Positions 21,202 to 33,454 of a DNA stretch of 64,000 nt are shown piece after piece. This stretch comes from Paraspadella gotoi (Eukaryota; Chaetognatha): contig CM119264.1 in the NCBI GenBank assembly GCA_051294375.1, positions 14,472,682-14,536,681 of the forward strand, written 5' to 3'. The first letter of the stretch is position 1, and every line of letters starts with the position of its first letter. The notes under the pieces were generated by a model. The model was not told the origin of the DNA. It searched no databases and worked only from the letters and a program-made list of their open reading frames with translations. Position numbers and translations under genes: made by a program.

Positions 21202-21349
21202 CTCCTCAACTCTTTCCTCCACCTCGCCAAGATGGCGCGGCGGACGACGGTGAAGACGATCTTGAGGACGTTGGAACAAACGTAGACGCCGCCGTCGTCG
21301 AAGGAGATGGAGGAGAGGGTGAGGTAGGAGGTGAGGAGGTAAGGGGAGG
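21202..21349 (-). CDS. exon of Ig-superfamily-like gene, Ig E-F strands
   Basis: The acceptor is CCGACCCTCAG. The frame reads SPYLLTSYLTLSSISFDDGG, then VYVCSNV, the textbook D-x-G-x-Y-x-C end of a V-type Ig domain. A basic stretch (TVVRRAILARWRKELRR) and a GTGGGT donor follow. Exon 23589-23799 upstream supplies the W and middle strands. Strict phase between the two is off by one base, as expected if one carries an indel. Confidence 0.6.
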
Positions 21350-21801
21350 CTGAGGGTCGGAGGGAATTTGGGAGGGGAAAGAGGAAATGAGTAAACATCT
21401 ACAAAATAGATTTACTTGCCAAACTTCTGCTTCGTTGAGCGGAGGAATTATTAAAATGAATATTAAAAAGGAGGGAGGAAGAAGCGGAGAGAGGAAAATG
21501 AGAAAAACGCGGGGGGGGGGCTAAAATAACGGTCAAGAGGTGAGGAAAGCGATGAAAGGAGGTCGGGTCAAGTCAGAATAAAACAAAAATTGAAAATTGA
21601 AAAAGATGAATTGATAAAAAAAGTAGGAAAGAAAAAATTTAAAGAAAAGCGATTAAATATGGGCATTTTGATTTGTGGGCGGCACTTAAAAATATGCCAA
21701 CTCAATTTCTGACAAATATAGAAAGAAAATATGAAAATATTAAACATATAATGGAGTTGAGAAACAGTGAATTTAACTTGGTTTCGTAAGCGAATTAATT
21801 G

Positions 21802-21804
<3 letters not shown>

Positions 21805-21841
<37 letters not shown>

Positions 21842-21844
21842 CTC

Positions 21845-21895
<51 letters not shown>
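21805..21895. repeat. (CT)n microsatellite
   Basis: Interrupted CT array in the right duplicate copy. Confidence 0.95.
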
Positions 21896-21898
<3 letters not shown>

Positions 21899-23275
21899 TC
21901 CTCTCTTTCTTATTCTCTGCCCTCTTCTCTCTCCTTTTTTCCTCTTACAGATACGTATTTATTCCTGATGGTAATTCGCGATAAGATTGAGGAGCGAGAG
22001 AAAATTGTAGCCGCGGCGCCTGAGGGAAAAAGAGAGGAAAGAAAGGAAAGAAAAGAAATAGAGAGAGAAAAAAGAGAGAGGAAAGAGGGCAGAAAAAGAA
22101 ATCGAGTCAAAAACAAAAGTAGTAAACCAGTTTAAAAAAAAAGAAAGAGGCAAAAAGAATTTTCTGAGATTAAGAATGAGGGATTAGTCGAAAGTTACGA
22201 GCAGAATTAGAAAAGGAGAAAGAAGTTAAAGAGAAAAAGAAAAATGAAAATGAAAAGTCAATGTAAAAGGAATAAAAGAGGAAAGAATAAGAGAATGCCG
22301 TTCTAAACGTGATAACATTATACACATAAACACACCCACGCACACTTACACATTCGAAACAGATAAATAAAGAAAGAGTGGGAACTGCGAGACAGACAGA
22401 AAAAAAAAAAACCAGACAGAGAGACAGGGGCAGTGACATTGCACCTGAGACAGAGAGAACGAAAGAAAAAAGAAAAAGACAAATTCTATGTGAGAATCGA
22501 AAAGCGAACCGTCGCCGTTTTGGGAGAGGAGAGTGGATTTCGTGTGTGGGTGGCGGGAATTTGTGTGGCGGGAGGATAACGAAGAAAAAAAAACAGAGAA
22601 GATTTTCTGTTTTTCTTTTCTTCTTTTTTTCGTCAACCGAAAAAAATAAGCGAGAGGAATTATTTTTTTAAAGATCGCGAGGCATGGCGCAGGATTCATG
22701 ACATTGTGCAGAATTAAATGACGTGGCGAATGGCCAGGAGACACAGGAAAAATATCGTTAGGTTTCGAAGCTCACGCAGCGTAATCAAAGCGAGATCTTA
22801 ATTAAGGTTTCAAACCGGAATGACCGACGTTTCGCCTTCTGAGGTATAATTGCCAAGTTAATATAATAGATCATTAGGCCAGTTTTTACAAATACGATAC
22901 ATATAACTGCCGAGTTGAGATTATCAAATTAAGTCAAATATCGTTAAAACGAATTCGAAATAAACTAAAACACAAAGAAACAGAGAAGCGAACAGTTGCG
23001 AAAAGGAGGGCGGGTCTCACGACGAGGGAATTTCGCGGATTCTCGACCGCGGGAATGCGTGAGGCGCATGCGAATTTCCTTCGCTTCACGTGCGCGCGCG
23101 CTCGCCTGTCACGGGGTACCGGCGAAAAGATTTCAAAGACGCGAATCCGAAGATAAAAAAAGTGAATAATTGTCTGGACCGTGACTCGGATCGAAAGGAG
23201 GCAAAAGAGCGAAGGGAGATAAGAATCACCTCAAGCCTCAACGCTTTTTTTTTACTTTATCGAGGTGGGGAAATT

Positions 23276-23278
<3 letters not shown>

Positions 23279-23319
<41 letters not shown>

Positions 23320-23320
23320 C

Positions 23321-23365
<45 letters not shown>

Positions 23366-23415
23366 CTCTCTCCTCATCTCCTCTTCTCTCTCTCTCTCTC
23401 TCTCTCTCTTTCATT
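23279..23415. repeat. (CT)n microsatellite cluster
   Basis: Compound CT array running on to about 23510 with interruptions. The left duplicate copy breaks off inside the equivalent array. Confidence 0.95.
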
Positions 23416-23588
23416 CGTCTCCTCCCCTTTCTTTCTCTCGCCCCTCGGACTCCTCTCTGCCCTCTCACTCTTCTTCCTCTCTCTCTCTCTCTCTCTCTTA
23501 TCCGTCTCTCTCTTTCTTTCCGCCCCCTTGTGTAATCTTTCTCTTCCCACTCCCTCTCACACTCTCTCCCTCCCTCCTCTCTCCTCAC

Positions 23589-23799
23589 CCGCTCCCTCGA
23601 GACGATGCTTCTCCTTGAACCAATTTGAAGGAAACTTGAAGGGGTACGGCGGAGGTGTCGAAGAGGGGCGCTCCGTCCATGGAGAGGATGCGGATGTCGG
23701 AGCCGGAACCTTTCACCCAGGCCAGGTTGGAGGAAGGAGGAGAGGAGGAGAACGGAGGAGGAGGAGGAGGAGGATGGGAGGAAGAGGATAAATCGGGGC
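23589..23799 (-). CDS. exon of Ig-superfamily-like gene, V-type Ig domain middle
   Basis: The acceptor is CTATTTTTTCAG and the donor is CGG then GTGAGG. Two bases in, 69 codons, two out. After a Ser/Pro run the peptide reads NLAWVKGSGSDIRILSMDG, then VSFKLVQGE. This matches the C to D strands of an N-terminal V-type Ig domain (W-V-K... I-L-x-x-x-G). It joins in phase to the signal-peptide-like exon at 24236 and is followed by the Y-x-C exon at 21202. Confidence 0.6.
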
Positions 23800-24235
23800 C
23801 TGAAAAAATAGAGGGAGAGAATTTCGTTGTCATGAATATCCGTTCATAATGAGATTAATGAATAATTTATTTGGTTTGATTGTTTTTTACGTACAATTTG
23901 CGAAAATACTATCTTCAAGTACTATTTAAATGATATAACATTTTAATAATTTTTTAGTAATATGAAATTTGAGAAAATTACATTTTTTAAGTTTTAATAT
24001 ATTTAATATTTTATAATTTTAATTTATTTTTTATTGTATTTCTTCTTTTACAAACATGTAAAAAGAAAAAAATATTAAATATGAGGGGAAAAAAATGAAA
24101 AATTTTGACTTTTTTTATGAAGGAAAAAAAAACCCCTTTAAACTTAAAAAGATAATTGGATCTTCATTTTTACTCCACCTCTTCCTACTGTAACCTCCTT
24201 TTTTTCCACCTGCTCTCTTTTAAGTTTCCACTTAC

Positions 24236-24350
24236 CCACGTTGGATGTTGCACTCGAAACGTGGACGCTCGGTGCTCCTAACGGCGGCGCCACGAAAACC
24301 GTTTCCGTGGCGGCCAGTAAAGCGAGGAGGCAAAAGAGCAACAACGCCGT
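24236..24350 (-). CDS. signal-peptide-like exon of Ig-superfamily-like gene
   Basis: The donor is TGG then GTAAGT, leaving one base that fits the next exon. One frame reads LTALLLFCLLALLAATETVF, a typical hydrophobic signal core. A second frame reads ERPRFECNIQRG just before the donor, like an Ig B strand. A 1-nt indel between the two would make signal peptide plus Ig start. No in-frame ATG is visible upstream, so the start is unresolved. The left limit given is approximate. Confidence 0.4.
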
Positions 24351-24364
24351 TAACGTCCAATTAA

Positions 24365-24500
24365 AACGATGAGGAAGACGACGACCGCGAGGAAGACGAA
24401 GATGACGACGATAACGACGAAGACGACAGTGACGGCGACGAAGATGACGAGGATAACGACGAAAGCGAAAGCGACGACGACGGCGTCGACGTTAAAGACG
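24365..24500. repeat. (GAC/GAA)n trinucleotide-rich tract
   Basis: Interrupted GACGAC/GAAGAC repeat just upstream of the signal-like exon. It is open in all frames for that reason. Confidence 0.8.
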
Positions 24501-25249
24501 AAATTGTCTTCCGTTTTCTTTTCGCCAAAGTTTTTTGAAGGGAAGACGAGAGGGGAAGGGAGAAGGAGGAGGGGGAGGGAAGAGGCGAAATCATGGTGAA
24601 GAGTCTTCGTGTTTAATTATCGGATCGATCGATTCGCTATGATGAGTTGAAAGAGTTTTAATTTAAATTGGTCGCGAACTGAAGAGCTCATTATGATTAT
24701 CCTTTGATCCGCAACAAAAGCAGAGAATCCGAGTCATCGTCTTTTCCTTTTTTCAGTCCCTGCGATCGTTCAGAGTTTTTTTACCGTTCACGTTTCACGC
24801 TGTCACAAATCGCGCGACTCCGTTTGAGGTTGACTTTTCCAATGAAGAGAAATCACGGAAACGAGATTTGAGTCGCGCGGTTTTCTCTTTCCTTCGTATT
24901 TGTTTGTTTCTTTTTGTTGAATAAGGACATTGACTTAGCAAAAATCTATATAAAGTAATGCGACAAAAAATATTTAATGCGAGTAAGTTATGTTAAAATA
25001 CGGAGACAAATACAGTAGACGCTTATCGTTTTTGTAGGAACCCTTTTTTATTGTATAAAGGCAAAAAGTATATTTAAAATTCGTAAAATGAAAGATTTAA
25101 AGTATATCTGTGAAGACAGTTGTTTATTCGATGCTCGAATAAAACAATTGATCCTGACATAGGGATGGTTTTTATTCCGTCACGACGCAAGTCCCAAAGG
25201 TGACCCGAAGACGGCGCCACGCGCGTGGCACGATTCCAACGCCACACTT

Positions 25250-25251
<2 letters not shown>

Positions 25252-25337
<86 letters not shown>

Positions 25338-25345
25338 GACGAGAG
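25252..25345. repeat. (GA)n microsatellite
   Basis: Near-perfect GA array; a second lies at 25660-25750. Confidence 0.95.
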
Positions 25346-25657
25346 GAGAGAGAGAGAAAGAAAAGACTTGAAGTTTTGAGAGAAAAGAAAACAAATGACT
25401 TCCCTTAGCTTTTCAGAAGCGAAACAAATGACCACACAATTTTCGTCGCGTCGTCTCGTCGTGATCGTCGTCGCTGTACTTTTTTATGCTGAAAAAAAAA
25501 AGCGTGAGAAATGGTGACAATTTTTGCGACGAAGAGTGAGAAAGAGAAAGCGGAGAGAGAAATTATAGGCGAAAGAGAGAGAGGGTGACGCAGGTGGCGC
25601 GTGGAAGAGAGAAAGGGATTTTTAGAAGAAAGGGAGGTTAAATTATGGTGAAAAGAA

Positions 25658-25659
<2 letters not shown>

Positions 25660-25737
<78 letters not shown>

Positions 25738-25750
25738 GAGAGAGAGAGAC
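25660..25750. repeat. (GA)n microsatellite
   Basis: GA array with a few interruptions at its 3' end. Confidence 0.95.
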
Positions 25751-26419
25751 GTTGTTAATCGTGAAGCCGTTTGTTATGAGGCGGTTTTTATGCGTATTTC
25801 TCTGCGGCGAAAAACGTGAAAAACGGGAAACGGAGAAAATTCGGATTTGGGCGCAATTGTTTTACGGGTCGCATCGTCGCGTTGGGCGTGACGACGATTA
25901 CGATTCGTCGTTGTCGTCGTCATTGACGTGTCGTTCTCGTAATCGTTTTTTGATTTTCGTCGCCCTCTCTCCTCGTTTACTTTATTTCAATCCTTTTTTT
26001 AGAATATTCATAGTTCAAATTTAAAATTACTTTTTTAAGTTTTCTTTTTGTTTTTGAATAATGTTACTGGCCGGGTCTCGAGCGTAAACATCAAGTCGTG
26101 TGAACTGAGTCCCGTTTTCGATTAAATCTCAAAACTTTTGACTTTGAGTTCAATTTAAATCGAAAAACGAATTTTGGTTAATCCATTTTCTTCCGGGCGA
26201 AAAAAAAGGGAAAATTAAGGAAATCGAATGAAATCAAGTTTTGTTTCGAATTCAAAAAAAAAAAAAAAAACATTTACCACGACATCTAATAGGGAAAAAA
26301 AAAAATAACAATTTTTTTTTCCGGGACTTAGTTGTTTTCACTCTTGCTGTGACCCTTTCCATCAACTCTTCCTCTCTTCTTTCCTTCATCCCTGGTCTCG
26401 CTATAGTTCATGTCCAAAC

Positions 26420-26437
26420 ATGATTCTCTCTCTCTCT

Positions 26438-26491
<54 letters not shown>

Positions 26492-26751
26492 CACTCCCTA
26501 TCTGGCCGCCACAAAGAGAAAAGAACTAAAGGGGAAAAAAACATCCATAACTCGATTTTTTGTGGCGTTTATTTAATGGCGGGGTTCGCTGCCCGGAGTG
26601 GGCCGGCGGATGTATTCACCGACGTCGCGAAAAAAAAACGGGATGTACGTCGATGACGCGGGAAAGAACCGATGGGTGGTTGTGACGGGTTGGTCAGAGG
26701 GAGATAGAGATGAGATTAAGGGGGAGGAGAGGGACGTAAGGGAGAGAGGAG

Positions 26752-26794
<43 letters not shown>

Positions 26795-27247
26795 AGAGAG
26801 AGTAGAGAGAGAAGAGTAGAGAGAGGAGAGAGAGAAGATAGAAGTAACATGCGAAGGAAGATGTATGAAAAAGAGAGAGAGAAAGAGAGAGGGAGTGTGG
26901 GGAGTTCGACATTCTGTTTGTGAAAGTCATTGCTATGGCCGTGTGTCGGCTTTGGGTCTGAGAGCCTGATGGAAATTCGAGATGCGAGCGTGGGTGAGTT
27001 TCGGGTGAGGGTTTGGACGAATCCACTTTTTTTCGAACATTTGGATGTGTATATATAATTATATATATGTAGATATTGATGTTACTTCCTCTCTTAACCT
27101 CGGTTATTTTTTTAAAAATGAAAGAAAGAAAGTAAGCAAACAACCATCCAACCCACAAAAGAAAGAAATAATGAAAGCAAGTAACAAAATCAACGAAAAA
27201 AGAAAGAAAGAAAAAAAGAATGAAACCAAGTACGCAAGCAAGTTTGC

Positions 27248-27315
<68 letters not shown>

Positions 27316-27319
27316 AAAA

Positions 27320-27355
<36 letters not shown>

Positions 27356-27359
27356 AAAA

Positions 27360-27398
<39 letters not shown>

Positions 27399-28330
27399 TG
27401 GTGCCAGACGGCCCGACGTGTCGGCCACAGATCCATTACCTTCTTAGCCTCAACATTGAAGGTCAGAGCAATTTTCACTTCACTTAGAGAGAGAGCGAGC
27501 TGGAGAGAAAAAAATAGAGCGCGAGAAAGGAAAAGAAGACAAGTTTAAGTTCGCTTCTCTATCAATTCGGGATCAAAGGACAACTGTACGGACAATGGAA
27601 AGTTTAATTTGGATCCTGAGCTTGGGTAATGCCGGACTGACTAGTAGATATTGTCCCATTTTCCTTTGCCACATCAGCTCTTGGGAAAAAATTCTATCAC
27701 CATATGAATGGTGGAATGATATCTATAATCCGTCCAAGAGTTTTCAATTGGATTTCTAAATCCAAATTATATGCAGAACTGGAAAGAAAGCGACGCAAAA
27801 ACATCTCAAGACGAGTCGACAAGAACAGTATTATAAGGTCATAAAATTCCATTTAATAAAGAGGAAATGTAAAGGGAGACATGTTCGAAATGAAAAAAAA
27901 AGCGAGGAGAAGAGAGAGAGAGAGAGACAGAGAGAGAGAAGAGAGAGAGAGAGGAGAGAGGAGAGGAGAGAGAGAGAAAGAGAAGCTGTCTCAAACTCCA
28001 TCTCCTTTGGGCAAAAGTCCAGAAACAAAGTGCAAATGAAATCAAACGACTTTCTTGCGCAAATTAATCAAGATAAATTTCTACTACCGTAAATTCCAAG
28101 TAAGAAAAACTTTTATCTGAATCATGTTTTCTACATATTTCTAAAGCTTCTCTTCTCTCATCTCTCTCTCTCTCTCTCTCTCTTCTCCTCTCTCTAAAAA
28201 TTTTTGATCAAAATATTGAGAGTGAAATGAATTCGATTTTTCCGCTGGCCGACAAAAAAGGCAAAATAGTAGGAGCTGAGAAGTCAAGAAATATGAAAAA
28301 TTGAAAGACTACGCGGATACAAAACATTTT
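26420..28330. other. repeat-rich stretch without a supportable gene
   Basis: Contains CT arrays (26425-26500), a GA array (26745-26830), the (GAAA)n array at 27247-27398 and a GA cluster near 27905-27980. A 43-nt island at 27440-27482 (minus) has splice-like ends and reads EVKIALTFNVEAKK, but it is too short to call. The GC-rich bit at 26580-26700 has no clear frame. Confidence 0.5.
27247..27398. repeat. (GAAA)n tetranucleotide array
   Basis: About 38 units. It produces the KKERKKERK and FFLSFFLS frames. Confidence 0.95.
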
Positions 28331-28334
28331 GCAG

Positions 28335-28347
28335 AGAGAAGAGAGAG

Positions 28348-28404
<57 letters not shown>

Positions 28405-29925
28405 GAGGCCATATGGTTGACTTTTCCCTCCACTATCTCGACGCTGATTGTCCAGCCGCACTCAGCCGGCGACTTTCCTCGGCGGCGGAGTAAGTCCGCT
28501 CCTGATTCGCTCGTCTTCGCGCGCGAAGGAAGAGGATTTCTTCTCCTTACTCTCTGTTCGCTCCTCTTTCGATCCTCATTCCTCCCGGGTTCTTACTCTC
28601 GAGAATTTCGCGGAGAAATTTATGATTTCTCGTTGAGAAAATAACTTTTCTCAATGTGCCAATTTCAAAAAATTTATATATTTAGCGATTTTTTTTAATT
28701 TTAAATATATAATTTTTTATATTTATCAAATATCTTTTATAATATTGGTAAATAATGTTTTAAATATTTCTTCTTAGACAGACAGTAGAATTACCTCATA
28801 TTTTTATCTCCAGAGTTTTATAATCCAGTAATCCTATTATTTAAAAATTAAACTACCTTGTTCATATTACTTTTAATTGATATAATGATAATTTATGAAT
28901 AAATAGCAACCATTTTGTTCTGGCTTAATGATTCAATCGCTCACAACTTCAAATAATCAAAATTTAAAAATAAAATTAATTAGCATGTTATTATATTTTT
29001 TTTTTATATTTGTTTATTTTTTTAATTAATGACTTATTTATCCAAATTAAAATTTAAATAATTTATATCTATTAAAATATTTTTACATAAATTTTTTGTA
29101 ATAAAATTTATTTTAAGTAAAAAAAGCAAAGAAAAATTTATTATAAAGTTGATTTCGAAATAAAGTATCAAAATGTAGAACTTATCTTGACATTGTAATC
29201 TCAGAAATAACATTTTTGCACAATATGTAAAAGTTACACCGACAGTACCATAGGGACACACTGTATGTAGTGGTAAACACCGCGGTAATTCTTTTACTAT
29301 TAAAATTATTAAAATATACGAATTGGACTTTCATTCCATATTATTCGACTCAGCTTTTTGAATATATTGTTAACTGGATGAAATAACTAAAAAGCAAACA
29401 AGTATTGAAAAAGATACATTATTATTGCCGTTAATTGACATGAATTTTTTCAACAATTTGTTATATAACTTTTTTAATTATTTTTCAAGCATGATAAAAT
29501 TTCACAAAAAATATATTACAACTATTAAATATAAAATTAGTACAACCAATATAAAAATTATCCATTCATTTGATAAATCTTATTAAATAACTTTGTTTTT
29601 GATTAATAAAGGAAATTATTGTAAAAAGAGTGAAAAAGCAAAAACTAAGAGAAAAAAAAACTGGAGAGGAGAGAGAGAGAAAAAGAGCTAGAGCGGTACA
29701 TTTCGCGAGTCTTTCGCACCCTCAACCCGCGACGATCGCCCCGTAGGTAGAGAAAGGAAGAGGATCTTAGCTCATTTTTCGAGAGTCACCGACCGGCGGA
29801 TTGACCTCCGACCTTCGGCCGGGCGTAAGAGAGAGAGGAGCGGAAAGAGTGGGAAGCCTTTTGGTCACCCCGCGGCTGGGTCGATTTGTTGACCAACCCC
29901 ATGAGAGAGAGAGAGAGAGGAGAGA
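28335..29925. repeat. left arm of an inverted duplication
   Basis: Two blocks (28335-28570 and 29680-29925) recur inverted at about 32110-32335 and 30485-30730. The GC-rich, exon-like parts match at about 80-90% with many indels; the AT-rich interior does not match clearly. A GA array flanks both. Confidence 0.6.
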
Positions 29926-30575
29926 AGAGGAGGACGAGAAATCGGATAAAAATAGAGATAATGACCACAGATTGAAAGATTAATTTAATACATTTGGCTT
30001 GTAAATAATTTTTTTAATTTCTTACCTCGAAGAACGACAACCTAAGTTTTTCACGCCGATCATTTAACTTAAAAATAGATCAAAAAACGATTAAAAAAGA
30101 CCATTGAAGAAATTATAGTATTTCTTTATTTAATTATATCACGAAGCTACTCCTGCCCGATGCCACTTGATCAGATTTTTTTTCCCTCACCTTTTTTCCA
30201 ATTTGCTAATTTGCTTCTTAAAAATTCCCTGCTAGTTTCTAGTATTATCTCTCAAACACAAACATCTGGTATCTAGAAAAGCAAACAGCGCCAATTTTTA
30301 AACCCTCACTATTGTCTGGATTGAAAATACGACAGGTTTCTAAAATTGAATGGAAAACACAAATCAAATAAATTCTACGGTAATCACAAGCGTCGAAAAA
30401 AGTCTTCTCTCTCTCTCTCCTCTCCTTCTCTCCCTCACTCAGTCTCCTCTCCCTTTTCTCTCTTCTCCTCCTTCTCTCTCTCTCTCTCTCATGGGGTTGG
30501 TCGACAATCGACGAACGACGAGTAGCACGCGTAGACGATCAAAAGGCTTCCTCTCGTCGCTCCTTCTCTACTTAC

Positions 30576-30672
30576 CGCCGGCCGAAAGCGTCGGGATATC
30601 CCGCGCCGTGACTCTCGAAAAATGAGCGAGATCCTCTTCCTTTCTCTACCGACGGAGGCGATCGTCGCGGGT
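30576..30672 (-). CDS. candidate exon, unrecognised, right arm copy
   Basis: The acceptor is CGCACCTAG and the donor is GCG then GTAAGT. One base in, 32 codons, phase 0 out. The peptide PATIASVGRERKRISLIF, then ESRRGISRRFRPA is basic. The left-arm copy (about 29722-29826, plus) has the same splice context but is frameshifted. No family recognised. Confidence 0.35.
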
Positions 30673-31373
30673 CTAGGTGCGCAAGATCCGAGAAAAATAC
30701 CGCTCTGACTCTTTTTCTCTCTCTCTCTAAGTTTTTGCTTTCTATTTTTTATTATTTTCTACGATTGCTTTTTAAATGTTACAATGTTTGGTGACAACAA
30801 CAACGACAACAACAATGACAATAACAACAACCTTAACGACTCTTAAACTGAACTATTTTGTGACTTACGACTCTTATTGTTATTTTTACTATTGTCTTTT
30901 CTGTTTTTGTTATTGTCGTTTTTCTCTCTGAAAATGATTTTGATCATTACATGTTGTTAGTGCCTGAATCTAAATTCAGATTTTCAAAAAACTTTCAAAA
31001 TATGATCAGAACCATATTTAATGGAAATTAGATACACAACCGGTAGGTCAAGTAATCACATCTAAAATAAAAACTTGAAAAAATATTCATGAGGAAGGAT
31101 GAATATTTTTAAGTTGATATACCTGCAGAAATTTCTTTTATAAGTGGTAATGCATTCTTTAGCAAATTTTTTTATAGTGAAAAAAGAATAAAGCATATAT
31201 AGTAAAATATGCTTCCCAACTCAATATGATAATTTCAATTTGCTAAACAATCTTTTAACCTCATCAAGATGGTTTATAAGGTTTATCTTTTTTAAAGTCT
31301 CAAATCCGTATGAAATTATAATTTATTGAAGAGCAGTGAAATATATTTATAATTGAAGCATTTTTTTGTGGTC

Positions 31374-31497
31374 TTTACTTTCCAGCAGAAAAATAATTGT
31401 AAGAAATAACATCATTCTTTTTCATAAGTAATATATTTCGACATCTTTTTTTTGTAATATCTAATTTCTTACAATTATTTTTCTGCTGGCAAGTAAA
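31374..31497. mobile_element. small inverted-repeat element (MITE-like)
   Basis: A 34-bp end reading TTTACTTTCCAGCAGAAAAA and on through TAATTGTAAGAAAT is repeated inverted at 31464-31497, with about 56 bp between. The ends differ at one base. No clear target duplication was found. Confidence 0.55.
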
Positions 31498-32189
31498 TCC
31501 CATAAAAAACTAATTTAATGAATCGCATCTTGTAAGAATGACTTTTCTGAAAAACTCTTATTGATCTTAACAGTTAAATAACTTATTTTTAAGTTTAATT
31601 TATGTATAACTGTAGCAAGTGGTAAGTCTGGAGAGACATTATTGAAGGAACATTTGTTTTACTTTTAGCCCGCATAAGCGAGCAGTGTGATCGAACGCGA
31701 CCTCTCTAAACACTGTCAGCATTCCCAGACAAAAGACAAAGTTAAACTTGAACCAGACTGACAATGACGAAGCAAAGTAAAGTAATAATACAAAATTAAA
31801 AATTATGAAAAAAAATCGATAATTATATTGTTAAAATTTTACTTTTGCCGACCGGGGTTTTGGCGTTTTTTGAAAAACTACTTAAAATATTTATTTAAAC
31901 TTTTTTTTAAAAATTATTACCGAATTACCCTCACTATGAACCCTTCTAATCCTAACTACTCCCGTCGATAAAAGTAAAATTATACTATTTTATTTTTATT
32001 TTTTATTTCTATGCTTTATATACTTTACTTTACCTATTGACATTGACTGATTTTTCATGAGAAATGATAAATTCTCCCGAAATTCGAGAGTAGACCTGAA
32101 AGAGAGACGAAAGGAGAGAGAGAGAGAAAGAGAAGGAAGAGAATCCTTTCCTTCGCGGCGAAAGACGAGCGAATCAGGAGCGACTTACT

Positions 32190-32259
32190 CCGCGCCGGTA
32201 GTCCGCGCTGAGTCGCGGTGGACCAATCAGCGTCGGATAGTGGAGAGGAAAGTCAACCA
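32190..32259 (-). CDS. candidate exon, unrecognised, right arm copy
   Basis: A short island ends at a perfect GTAAGT donor. One frame reads VDFPLHYPTLIGPPRLSADY up to RRG. The left-arm copy (28417-28489, plus) keeps the donor but differs by indels. There is no clear acceptor: a CT array runs straight into it. Confidence 0.25.
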
Positions 32260-32264
32260 TATGC

Positions 32265-32329
<65 letters not shown>

Positions 32330-32391
32330 CTATCTGTCTCTCTCTCTCATTCGGACACATTGCAGCTTACTTCTGCCTTCCTCGCTCCCCC

Positions 32392-32416
32392 NNNNNNNNN
32401 NNNNNNNNNNNNNNNN
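32392..32416. other. assembly gap, 25 N
   Basis: Fixed-size gap just outside the right arm of the inverted duplication. Confidence 0.95.
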
Positions 32417-32729
32417 CGTCCTCCTTTTTGACAGCCCACCACCCCTTCCCTTCCCCTCTCATAGCACCACGCACAACGAATCGATGGTTGACCCAGAGTT
32501 GACCTTTCTCCAAGGCGTCTTTTGTTTTTTCTAGGGTGTTCGCTTCTTTTTTCCGAGTTAAATAAAAAAAAAAACAAATTTCGAGCCAGATTTTCAGTTG
32601 AGCGATAGTTTGAATTTAGGTTTTACTTTAGGATTAACTAATACTTGATAATTAATTATAACTCCTATGCAGATGACGACAAAGACTATGACGACGACGA
32701 CAAGGTTGATAATAATGAATATGACGTCA

Positions 32730-32742
32730 ATGTTGATGATGT

Positions 32743-32780
<38 letters not shown>

Positions 32781-32856
32781 GTGATGGTGATGATGATGAT
32801 AATGATGATGATGATAATGATGATGATGACGATGATGACGATGACGATTATGATGA
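32730..32856. repeat. (GAT)n trinucleotide array
   Basis: GATGAT with GAC interruptions. It explains the poly-Asp and poly-Ile frames. Confidence 0.95.
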
Positions 32857-33332
32857 TGAGACAGCCCAGAGCTTTCACCCATATAGCCCTTTTAAAAAGT
32901 TGTTAATCGAATCCAAACATAGTCCTTACGCTTTTTAAATTTCGCGCCCTTTTTTTTTTCCTCTTCTTGATAAAAAAAATGAGTTTTGATTAAAATTCGA
33001 TCTCCATTCAAAAACATTTCCACCGCCCCTTTAATTTCTCGCTCCCATGAATTTTTACGAGATTCTCTCTCTTTTTCCATTTTAATCCTTTTTTTTTTCT
33101 AGTTTTATTTTTCTGTCTTCTTCTCCTCTCTTTCTCACTCTTTACTCCTCATTTTCCTTTTCCCCTCGCTTTTGAAGAGACTTTCCATCGCTTATTTATT
33201 TATTTCTATTTTCCATCCTTATTTTCTTGATGTAACGACGGTTCTAATTCCTTTTCCCTCCTCAAATCTCTTCTTTTACTTCTCTTCATCAATCGTCGAG
33301 ACTTTCTTCGTCTCCCTTTTTTATTTCTCTCT

Positions 33333-33454
33333 NNNNNNNNNNNNNNNNNNNNNNNNNNNNNNNNNNNNNNNNNNNNNNNNNNNNNNNNNNNNNNNNNNNN
33401 NNNNNNNNNNNNNNNNNNNNNNNNNNNNNNNNNNNNNNNNNNNNNNNNNNNNNN
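33333..33454. other. assembly gap, 122 N
   Basis: N run within CT-rich sequence; a second gap of 209 N lies at 33624-33832. Confidence 0.95.

Larger units (their letters stand above)
20565..23290. repeat. right copy of the 2.7-kb direct duplication
   Basis: Colinear with 17770-20533. It contains only the truncated right end of the hAT-like element and the better-preserved Ig exon. Confidence 0.85.
30485..32335. repeat. right arm of an inverted duplication
   Basis: Inverted partner of 28335-29925, ending 57 bp before a 25-N gap. Confidence 0.6.

Noticed and set aside
22378-22671. Plus-strand Arg/Lys frame near 22.4-22.7 kb and its counterpart at 19.5-19.9 kb
   Set aside because: Not preserved between the two near-identical copies; A/G-rich low complexity.
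27045-27548. 167-codon Lys/Glu/Arg frame
   Set aside because: Translation of the (GAAA)n array.
32594-32938. Acidic and poly-Ile open frames
   Set aside because: Produced by the (GAT)n array.
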